The notes under the pieces were generated by a model. It saw nothing but the letters and a program-made list of their open reading frames with translations. It searched no databases and had not been told where the DNA came from. Shown one piece after another: positions 45,901 to 54,017 of a stretch of DNA of 64,000 nucleotides (its first letter is position 1; every line of letters begins with the position of its first letter). A program made the translations under genes and the position numbers. Source of the DNA: Antedon bifida (taxonomy: Eukaryota; Echinodermata; Crinoidea; Comatulida; Antedonidae); contig OY727097.1 in the NCBI GenBank assembly GCA_963402885.1, forward strand, positions 12,400,001 through 12,464,000, read 5' to 3'.

Positions 45901-46797
45901 TAGTTCAATTGAAAAAAGTTAAATACTGTGTTAAACGAGCAACTGTTCTAATAATTGTAAATATATATTCGACGTCATGAGGTGTGTATACTTAAAGCAC
46001 ATCATCTTTTTACTCCCCTATTCAACTCATACAGAAGAAAACAATGATTCTCGCCATCTTTTTTATTTTGGCATTGTTATAATCTAGTTCTTTTTTATTG
46101 TAATGTTGATATGTTCTTCTTTCCATAATGATGATGATGATGATGTAATGATATGATATAAATGTATCTTTGTCAAACTAATATACTGCTTTATTCATTT
46201 GGCAATAGGTCAGTTGCTGTTGGTATTTGTTCAACATCTGGTCGGATTGGAGCCATCCTATCACCATATATCCTCCATCTGTCAAGGTATTGGGCGCCAC
46301 TTGCAATGTTAACATTCAGTGTATTAGCCATTTCATCTGGAGTACTTGTTTTACTTTTACCCGAAACTGCCAATAGAAAGTTACCAGATACAATGGATGA
46401 AGTCACACAACTTAGAATGTAAGGGTTTGTTTGCAAATGTTTCAAAATTTGCATTCAGAATGTACAACTATACCGCAGTCATTGAAACATAATGGGTTCA
46501 GTAAGATGTCTAATCTATCAGGGCACGTATGCCTATGTTACTGGAATACGATCACTTTTGAATATCATGGTCTGAACAAACATGTTAAAACGTAAAATAG
46601 CTATTTTAGTTTAAACTAACCAGCCGTACCTTGGGTGTATTTGTATAATTTCTTTCACTTCATTTTCTACACTTTAATGTCCATTATTATTAATTAATAT
46701 TAACGTTTTATAATTTATTTTCAGATCTGTGACAAAATTATCGTCAGCAGAATTAGGAGAAAAAGAAGCTATGACACAAACAACATTGATATCATGA
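36552..46797 (+). CDS. SLC22-family organic ion transporter (10 exons, about 550 aa)
   Basis: Major-facilitator membrane transporter of organic cations, carnitine or anions at the plasma membrane; the substrate cannot be told. Exons: 36552-36962, 40388-40487, 41009-41163, 42550-42717, 43128-43257, 43856-43941, 44574-44782, 45749-45857, 46209-46418, 46725-46797. Family marks in order: [20 protein letters not shown] start, large extracellular loop with cysteines and N-glycosylation sites, [19 protein letters not shown] between TM2 and TM3, [26 protein letters not shown] between TM8 and TM9, [16 protein letters not shown], and [11 protein letters not shown] near the end. The start at 36552 is chosen because the family begins M-x-F-D-x-x-L; an upstream ATG at 36480 is less likely. 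Phases agree at every junction if one T is restored in exon 2 and one in exon 5. Confidence 0.9.
38708..38983. mobile_element. Intronic MITE with GGTGGCCT termini and CACGGCAA subrepeats
   Basis: GGTGGCCTGTAAGTGTCACGG at the left and its approximate complement at the right enclose about seven tandem variants of a GCCACGGCAACTTTAAAAAA block. Possible CTAC target duplication (38704-38707, 38985-38988). A remnant with the same words (GGCCTGTAATTGCCGTGG) lies at 40274-40305. Confidence 0.65.
39890..40120 (-). repeat. Interspersed-repeat-like segment (TATAGCGCC..GGCGCT)
   Basis: On the reverse strand a TAATAATAA run is followed by TTTATATAGCGCCGGTA and GGCGCTCATGGCGCTTTG. This resembles a short noncoding repeat common in marine invertebrate genomes. 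The 90-codon reverse frame here is probably not a gene. Confidence 0.4.
40388..40487 (+). CDS. SLC22-like exon 2 (one-base loss in T run)
   Basis: Encodes [16 protein letters not shown], then, in the next frame, [17 protein letters not shown]. The switch is at TTTT (40437-40440), where five T would keep one frame. Donor GTAAGT. Confidence 0.75.
41009..41163 (+). CDS. SLC22-like exon 3
   Basis: 155 bp. Encodes [18 protein letters not shown] and [18 protein letters not shown], covering TM3 and TM4. The last bases and the donor are part of a 40-bp triplication. Confidence 0.85.
41141..41260 (+). repeat. Exact 40-bp triplication spanning exon 3 end and donor
   Basis: Three head-to-tail copies (41141-41180, 41181-41220, 41221-41260), identical except for the first base, each carry CCTTTGTTATAG/GTAGAG. 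Three equal donors therefore lie at 41164, 41204 and 41244. Only the first keeps the frame. Confidence 0.95.
41971..41993. repeat. Perfect short palindrome
   Basis: CAGGGAAGAGT, one T, then its exact complement. Flanked by direct GCATAAACC repeats; intronic. Confidence 0.7.
42550..42717 (+). CDS. SLC22-like exon 4
   Basis: 168 bp. Encodes [20 protein letters not shown] and [19 protein letters not shown] (TM5-TM6), the well-conserved WRxLQ segment. Confidence 0.85.
43128..43257 (+). CDS. SLC22-like exon 5 (one-base loss in T run)
   Basis: [20 protein letters not shown] follows a run of six T (43129-43134). Joining to exon 4 needs seven T for frame, giving HFFPESARW. Donor GTACGT. Confidence 0.7.
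43856..43941 (+). CDS. SLC22-like exon 6
   Basis: 86 bp. Encodes [20 protein letters not shown], the cytoplasmic linker into TM7. Confidence 0.8.
44574..44782 (+). CDS. SLC22-like exon 7
   Basis: 209 bp. Encodes [30 protein letters not shown] and [17 protein letters not shown] (TM7-TM9). Confidence 0.9.
45250..45612 (-). mobile_element. Non-LTR retrotransposon RT C-terminal fragment
   Basis: The reverse strand reads [20 protein letters not shown] and [18 protein letters not shown], the typical post-RT region of CR1/L2-like elements, then degrades. Antisense in the intron between transporter exons 7 and 8. Confidence 0.75.
45749..45857 (+). CDS. SLC22-like exon 8
   Basis: 109 bp. Encodes [18 protein letters not shown] and [14 protein letters not shown] (TM10), with the conserved ELYPTxIR box completed across the junction. 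Confidence 0.9.
46209..46418 (+). CDS. SLC22-like exon 9
   Basis: 210 bp. Encodes [22 protein letters not shown]11-TM12 and [16 protein letters not shown]. Donor GTAAGG. Confidence 0.9.
46725..46797 (+). CDS. SLC22-like last exon
   Basis: Acceptor TTATTTTCAG, phase-correct. Encodes a short tail [15 protein letters not shown] and AMTQTTLIS, stop TGA at 46795-46797. Confidence 0.8.
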
Positions 46798-48160
46798 GAA
46801 AGGTTACACCGACGTACCATGATTGACTTCCGTAAAAACGTGAAAAAACAGCAGTTCCCAAACAAAAAAAATAATCCAGTCTCCTGTGGCTTGCTCATAA
46901 AAGCAATTGGGGTGATAAGGTTTATTAAATATTCAACGCTCTTACACTGTGTTTTAATCAACATTATGATGTTAATTTGTATCAGTACTTCTAGGTATTC
47001 TATAGAATATATCCCAAAAAATTAATGAAAATCCATATAATAGGTTTAATTTAAGCGCATTTCATTAACTTGTAAGTATTTCACATGATTTAAATTTAGA
47101 CTTGTTTTTAGCGTTATTTAATTTTCTAAAAAGGAGAATTGATGCCTATTCTAATGGAATAACATGAGAATAGGCAGCAATTCGCCTTTTTAGAAAATTA
47201 AATTTCAAATTTAAAAAAAATGTACGCATATTTAGAGTATTGGAAAATTTAATCAAATTAGCCAATTATTGCCTTGTTAATGATTTAATAATACACTGTA
47301 TAATGGTTATTGATGTACATACTGTATATTTAATAATACACTGTATAATGGTTATTGATGTACATACTGTATATTTAATAATACACTGTATAATGGTTAT
47401 TGATGTACATACTGTATATTTTATTTTAATGTATGGATGATGTTGCATGGGACACTTTGTATTAACATAAAAAGCCATAACATCAAAATATGAAAAGAAA
47501 CAAAACAAAACATCATTTTTTTAATGATATGTAACAGTGATATACTAATTCTTAATAATTAAGTTATGATGTACTGAAATTGAAATAAAGTTTAGAGAGT
47601 GAATCTCACAAAAAGACAAACAACTACAGCCAGAAATGTGTTTTCTTCCAAAATACTTATAAGTAAGCATTTAAAACTAATTTGAATACATCAAATTAAA
47701 TATTAAAAAGTGTTTCTAAGATCCACGCGTAGGCTCGCTATTTATTTATTACACAGGCATAGAAATAAATATATATATATATTAAATAGCCTATATAAAT
47801 GCGTGAACGTGATTGGTTGAGTACGATGATATTGACTGAGTAATTTTCGAGTAATTACCGTGTCCCTGTCATTAAACATATATAAAATCCAGTAAATTCT
47901 CGAGTACGATGATATTTACTGTGTAATTTTCGTGTGGCAACACTCGCGTTTGGCGATAAATAAGTTAATAAAAGGAACAAAAGCCATCTACTGGGACTTG
48001 AACTCGCCCTCATTTGTTATTAGTCCTCCCTAGATGTGACCTGAGTAATATTATTGTTATTATGTAGGCTTATTGATGGAAATCCTTCTGTTAATTTAAA
48101 CGGCCTAGGCCTAAGTGAATATTTTATTGCCAAGGAATCATTAATTAGTAATTATCTGTG
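46798..48160. other. Transporter 3' flank; hairpin and 45-bp repeats
   Basis: No further gene. A possible polyadenylation signal AATAAA is at 47584-47589. 47286-47420 has three copies of a 45-bp unit (TACACTGTATAATGG and GTACATACTGTATATTTA). Around 47815-47940, GAGTACGATGATATT occurs twice. Confidence 0.5.
47120..47199. repeat. 33-bp-arm hairpin
   Basis: 47120-47152 and 47167-47199 are inverted copies with about two mismatches (AATTTTCTAAAAAGG and GCCTATTCT shared) around a 14-base loop. Could be a foldback remnant or a structured transcript element in the transporter 3' region. Confidence 0.7.
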
Positions 48161-48167
48161 TATTATT

Positions 48168-48265
48168 CTTCAGTGGTCTATTGTTTAGGACATCTGCATA
48201 TCAAGCAGAAGGTTCCGGGTTCGAATCTCGGTTTGGGCGATCACAGATTTCCTCATCTTCAAATT
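48168..48265 (+). mobile_element. tRNA-derived SINE head or tRNA pseudogene
   Basis: A D-arm-like GTC..GAC, a perfect anticodon stem TCTGC/GCAGA with seven-base loop ATATCAA, a T-arm CCGGG-TTCGAAT-CTCGG and a B box GGTTCGAATCT (48218-48228) are all present, but the 5' and 3' acceptor strands do not pair. The following CACAGATTTCCTCATCTT also occurs at 32371-32389, supporting a repeat family rather than a working tRNA. Confidence 0.6.
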
Positions 48266-49023
48266 AATTAATTAAATTTCAGTATATCACCGGGCGGTAT
48301 AGAATTTATTCTGTGCCTGTGATGTTTATAATATATATCTACTATATATCCCTGTTCATACTGTTCATGTTGATTTTATATTTGCAGTAGAATAAATTAA
48401 ATTGTATATTAGTTTAAGTGAATATTTTATGGCAAAGGAATCAACGGTCATTTTTCGCCAAGGTAAGGTGAACTAGGCAGTCTTATTACTTAGGCTAGCC
48501 GACCCATAAACTTTGCTACATATTTTAATATAGCAGATGTAATATATAGTTCCTCGAGAAAATTATCATTCCCTCGGGGATGTCAATTGTTATATTTCAC
48601 CTCTAAGTAGGCAATATCTGTATAATATAAACCTTTGCAGTAGAGCAGAATCAGTGTCGTGAAATAAACCTTTATTTTTTAAAGTAATGCTACAGGAATA
48701 TTTGTGTAGTATAAGATAGGAAATTCACCAAAATTGACTATACATAATTATGTAAAATTGAGGCATTTTTCTTTTTAAAAAAAGTATATAAATATAAATC
48801 AAAAGAACAATCAATTTGACAAAATACCATTTTATTAAAAATTATTACCCAGTTAAATGTGTGTAAGTCATTGAATCAAAATCAGCAAAATTACAATCTT
48901 ATAACATTATGAAAAAGTTGTAGCATCAAATTATAATACTTTGTTTTTAGATTGTCAGTGTAAAAAAGTAAGTAAGAATCTGCATCATTGTATATTTATT
49001 ATATTCCGTTATTTTTCATTTAG

Positions 49024-49770
49024 TTAGATAAACTTGAAGTTGCAAGATTGAAGGAATTCAATTTAAGTGCTCGTGTAATACAGATATGGTGGAGGAAAAT
49101 CCTGGCAACCAAAGTAAACAATAGGTCAAGCAGGTATTGATTGTAATAGTGTTTTGCCAAATATCTTGCAGGCATCATACTGTTACCAAACCAAGCCACA
49201 AAAGGCTATTTTTAAAGACAATATGAGGCAGCACGTGTCACACAGTATGCTATGATGCTGAGTCACTAATTAGAATTGATGTGTTGTAGGTTTTAGAGGC
49301 TGGAAGGTGAGAGAAGATGTAAAGAGACGACATGAGGCAGCACGTGTCATACAGTATGCTATGATGCTGAGTCACTAATTAGAATTGATGTGTTGTATGT
49401 TTTAGAGGCAGGAAGGTGAGAGAAGATGTAAAGAGACGACATGAGGCAGCACGTGTCATACAGTATGCTATGAGGCTGAGTCACTAATTAGAATTGATGT
49501 GTTGTAGGTTTTAGAGGCTGGAAGGTGAGAGAAGATGTAAAGAAACGACATGAGGCAGCACGTGTCATACAGTATGCTATGATGCTGTCGAGTCACTAAT
49601 TAGAATTGATATGTTGTAGGTTTTAGAGGCTGGAAGGTGAGAGAAGATGTAAAGAGACTACAAGAGGCAGCACGTGTCATACAGTATGCTATGATTGGAT
49701 ATTCAATTCGTTTACATTAACGCAAGTTAGAGGAACAACTAAATGAAGTAAATTCAGACGAGGTAGGCCT
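49024..49770 (+). pseudogene. IQ-motif (calmodulin-binding) exon fragments
   Basis: After TTTCATTTAG at 49013-49022, a frame reads LDKLEVARLKEFNLSARVIQ then IWWRKILATK, a clear IQ motif (IQxxxWRxxL-type), ending at GTATTG. Downstream, FRGWKVREDVKRRHEAARVIQ-like sequence occurs in an array, and the last copy continues YAMIGYSIRLH, stop, RKLEEQLNEVNSDE before GTAGGC. A single T-to-C change would remove the stop. It looks like a remnant of a gene with several IQ motifs; the parent gene is not recognised. Confidence 0.55.
49212..49700 (+). repeat. Tandem array (about 110-bp unit) built from an IQ exon
   Basis: Four to five units, each with TTTTAGAGGCTGGAAGGTGA, then AAGATGTAAAGAGACGACATG, AGGCAGCACGTGTCATACAG and GAGTCACTAATTAG. 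Each includes a possible acceptor (TTGTAG) and a strong GGAAG/GTGAGA donor. In-frame stops close each unit if read through. Confidence 0.85.
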
Positions 49771-50565
49771 ACTTAAAACTCTCAATTCTCAATCTACGCT
49801 GCACCAACATACTTTACCATGTGAAGTATGTTTCTTCATCCTCATGTATTTTAATGATGTTGAATTAACACATCATCATTGATATGTATTGAGTTATAAA
49901 ACTAAAAATGTTGAATAGAGAATATTTAATTTACTGAGAGATCAGTTAATTTTTAACTCATGAAATATTCTCACTATTCAAATCATAAACATTTAGTTTA
50001 TGATGTTTATACCAATCTAATACTTTTTTTTTTCTTGATACAATTTAACATTTATTTTTACCAGTTTGCTGATTTGCTGAGCACCTGAATATAAAAAGTG
50101 TTACAGAAGAGAAGCCTGTAAATCAAGGAACCATCATTAACAAGTTTTGCAAGTTGCAACCACTCCTGCAGTTGATATAGCTTTTGGTATTGTGTTACTT
50201 GGTTTGTTGTATCATGGTCCAGTTAGGCTATAATGCAGTTCATGTCAGGATTAAGTATGTTAATCCAGGAACTACCACCAGTATCAAGGTTGTGTCAAAT
50301 GCCGCAAATTGTCTACTATATAAATGTTGAAAGAAAAATGAATATTGACACAATTTTTTACATGCATGTGCTGTCGTACCAATTTTTATTCACAATACAA
50401 ACAATAATACAGTTGTTGTACAATAAAGCTTAAGATCCATTACACTGTAAGAATTCAGAGTCTTTGTGAAGCTCTTTCAGCTTTGATTTGGTTTTCACGC
50501 ATGAGTAAACTTTATGAAAATGAAATTAGTATCCTAATATTAAATTTTATTATAAACAAATCATG

Positions 50566-50608
50566 TAAAACTAACAATGTAAAACTAACAATGTAAAACT
50601 AACAATGT
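50566..50608. repeat. 14-bp tandem repeat, three copies
   Basis: GTAAAACTAACAAT repeated three times. Confidence 0.9.
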
Positions 50609-50900
50609 AATTTCAGTAAATAACAATAATTCTCAGGAATATGATAACATTTTGTGATTTTTATGTCCTATGCATTTAAGATCAAATGAAGAATTCAATG
50701 TTGTGTTGTTTTTCTATTAAATTCTTTTTGACCCTATTGTTCGCGTTGAGATTTTAAAAATGCAATACAAAAAAGTTAACAATACTGTATATCATTTATT
50801 AAAATAGAATATGAAATATGTATTTATGTAGTAACTCTACTAATAAATGTATATTTTTTAAGTTTCAATCAACAGCATGCATACACCACAACATTGTACT

Positions 50901-50932
50901 TTATCTTTACAAGACTTATCTTGTAAAGATAA
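50901..50932. repeat. Perfect 14-bp-arm hairpin
   Basis: TTATCTTTACAAGA, loop CTTA, then the exact complement. Confidence 0.8.
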
Positions 50933-51336
50933 GTTTACAATTTTAGTCAGGTCAATAATAAAAAAGATTGAAAAAAGGCTATACCAATGAAATATATTAA
51001 ATTATGAATGTTAAGTATTGCTAATAAATATACAGTGGGTTTACACATATTTCTCATGTGAAATTTTGGGTACGCCACTAACACTAGCCATAGCCACCAA
51101 AGCACAAAAGACTCATCGTAGACATTAACAATATATATATAAAAACAATCCAGTTACAGAAAGTCCTACAACAGTCAATTACTTATTGCACAGTTCATCA
51201 TAATATAACATATTTTTATAGCAATATGACAGGTTGTATGTAAATGAGGAAGTAATTATTAATGTCATTTTCATTCCTTAAACCATTTTAAGTAAGAACT
51301 GTTCCCCTCAGAATAATTAATGACAATATTTACAAC

Positions 51337-53192
51337 AAACAACAAATAATTTAGGATAATTCAGTCCCTCTAATTGAATTCAACAACAAATAATTTAGGA
51401 TATTCAGTCCCTCTAATTTAATTCAACAACAAATAATTTAGGATAATTCAGTCCCTCTAATTGAATTCAACAACACATAATTTAGGATAATTCAGTCCCT
51501 CTAATTGAATTCAACAACAAATAATTTAGGATAATTCAGTCCCTCCAATTGAATTCAACAACAAATAATTTAGGATAATTCAGTCCCTCTAATTGAATTC
51601 AACAACAAATAATTTAGGATAATTCAGTCCCTCTAATTGAATTCAACAACAAATAATTTAGGATAATTCAGTCCCTCTAATTGAATTCAACAAATAATTT
51701 AGGATAATTCAGTCCCTCTAATTGAATTCAACAACAAATAATTTAGGATAATTCAGTCCCTCTAATTGAATTCAACAACAAATAATTTAGGATAATTCAG
51801 TCCCTCTAATTGAATTCAACAACAAATAATTTAGGATAATTCAGTCCCTCTAATTGAATTCAACAACAAAATTTAGGATAATTCAGTCCCTCTAATTGAA
51901 TTCAACAACAAATAATTTAGCATAATTCAGTCCCTCTAATTGAATTCAACAACAATTAATTTAGGATAATTCAGTCCCTCTAATTGAATTCAACAACAAA
52001 TAATTTAGGATAATTCAGTCCCTCTAATTGAATTCAACAACAAATAATTTAGCATAATTCAGTCCCTCTAATTGAATTCAACAACAATTAATTTAGGATA
52101 ATTCAGTCCCTCTAATTGAATTCAACAACAAATAATTTAGCATAATTCAGTCCCTCTAATTGAATTCAACAACAATTAATTTAGGATAATTCAGTCCCTC
52201 TAATTGAATTCAACAACAAATAATTTAGCATAATTCAGTCCCTCTAATTGAATTCAACAACAATTAATTTAGGATAATTCAGTCCCTCTAATTGAATTCA
52301 ACAACAAATAATTTAGCATAATTCAGTCCCTCTAATTGAATTCAACAACAATTAATTTAGGATAATTCAGTCCCTCTAATTGAATTCAACAAAAAATAAT
52401 TTAGGATAATTCAGTCCCTCTAATTGAATTCAGCAACAAATAATTTAGGATAATTCAGTCCCTCTAATTTAATTCAACAACAAATAATTTAGAATAATTC
52501 AGTCCCTCTAATTGAATTCAACAACAAATAATTTAGGATAATTCAGTCCCTCTAATTGAATTCAACAACAAATAATTTAGGATAATTCAGTCCCTCTAAT
52601 TGAATTCAACAACAAATAATTTAGGATAATTCAGTCCCTCTAATTGAATTCAGCAACAAATAATTTAGGATAATTCAGTCCCTCTAATTTAATTCAACAA
52701 CAAATAATTTAGGATAATTCAGTCCCTCTAATTGAATTCAACAACAAATAATTTAGGATAATTCAGTCCCTCTAATTGAATTCAACAACAAATAATTTAG
52801 GATAATTCAGTCCCTCTAATTGAATTCAACAACAAATAATTTAGGATAATTCAGTCCCTCTAATTGAATTCAACAACAAATAATTTAGGATAATTCAGTT
52901 CCTCTAATTGAATTCAACAACAAATAATTTAGGATAATTCAGTCCGTCTAATTAAATTCAACAACAAATAATTTAGGATAATTCAGTCCCTCTAATTAAA
53001 TTCAACAACAAATAATTTAGGATAATTCAGTCCCTCTAATTGAATTCAACAACAAATAATTTAGGATAATTCAGTCCCTCTAATTGAATTCAACAACAAA
53101 ATTTAGGATAATTCAGTACCTCTAATTGAATTCAACAACAAATAATTTAGGATAATTCAGTCCCTCTAATTGAATTCAACAACAAATAATTT
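51337..53192. repeat. 44-bp satellite array, about 42 copies
   Basis: Unit: TTCAACAACAAATAATTTAG + GATAATTCAGTCCCTCTAAT + TGAA. Most units are nearly identical. Between about 51900 and 52370 two variants alternate (AAATAATTTAGCAT and ATTAATTTAGGAT), forming 88-bp dimers. A second longer-range pattern repeats the GAATTCAGCAACA variant at 52430 and 52650. No coding content. Confidence 0.95.
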
Positions 53193-53521
53193 CATGAAAT
53201 GAAAACGTGTTCCTTTGTTCCCACTGCACATTAATATAATACATTTGTTTTATAACAATTTGATATATTAACTAAATATACTACAGTATGGCACTGCAAT
53301 TAAGTTTTATGAATTTATTTTTTTAAGAGAGAGATTGAGCAACCACACGCTTGAGAAGAGTCCAGGCTGTTGATTAATTTAGCAACCTGTAGTGGCCTGC
53401 TGTCTATTTGTTCAACTCCATGTCCAAAATTGGAATACTGCCTTTTTGAATGGCATCATTATATTTTGTTATGATTTAACCAGATACAAAAATACATACA
53501 AATATAAAAATATTTTGTCAT

Positions 53522-53557
53522 TCACGTACCTGACATCTCATGATGTCAGGTACGTGA
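53522..53557. repeat. Perfect 16-bp-arm hairpin
   Basis: TCACGTACCTGACATC, loop TCAT, then the exact complement. Lies about 170 bp beyond the stop codon of the Roco gene on its 3' side. Confidence 0.85.
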
Positions 53558-53643
53558 CCTATGTTAAAGTACTTGTATTACTTTATTCTATTAAAACATA
53601 GTTTTATCTTGCACTTTTAAAAACATTATTTCAATAGGTCTTC

Positions 53644-53659
53644 TTTATTGTCCTTTATT
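53644..53659 (-). terminator. Two AATAAA polyadenylation signals of the Roco gene
   Basis: On the reverse strand AATAAA occurs at 53654-53659 and 53644-53649, 72-87 bp after the stop codon at 53731. Confidence 0.55.
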
Positions 53660-53730
53660 AACTATCCTATTGTTCATACAAATTGTTTATTTGTTGAACT
53701 GAGTTACCATATAACTGCAGTTCATATGGT

Positions 53731-54017
53731 CTATTGTAGGTTTTCAATAGACACTTTAGACTGTTTCAGTAATTCTACAATATCCATTCTCTTAACTGCT
53801 CTCAAGGCTTTTATTACTTCCTCTCGTTGGTTCACATCTCTTCCTTGCTTACATCGCCATTGTACCAGTGATTCCATCGTTGCTTCTATAGTCAGCGCTG
53901 AAAACCTTCTCTCAGTTTGTGATAGCTCAACATCAGCAATACCAAGATGCCTACAGAAATTCTTCCAATCTGTCATCTTCTCAGAAATTATCAGGAAGTC
54001 CAAGTCTGTTAAGCATC
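53731..54017 (-). CDS. Roco gene last exon: death domain 3
   Basis: Acceptor TTTTTACAG, phase 1. Encodes CLTDLDFLIISEKMTDWKNF, LGIADVELSQTERRFSA, ESLVQWRCKQG and EEVIKALRAVKRMDIVELL and a short tail, then stop. The W in helix 2 and the L-x-x-A-L-R-x-x-x-R-x-D-I pattern are typical of death domains. Confidence 0.85.

Noticed and set aside
47266-47508. Frames on both strands with a 15-residue repeat (IIHCIMVIDVHTVYL-type)
   Set aside because: They are produced by three copies of a 45-bp tandem repeat, a multiple of three, so both strands stay open by chance.
48168-48246. Working tRNA gene
   Set aside because: T and anticodon arms are good, but the acceptor strands do not pair and the anticodon would be AUC. 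A tRNA-derived repeat is more likely.
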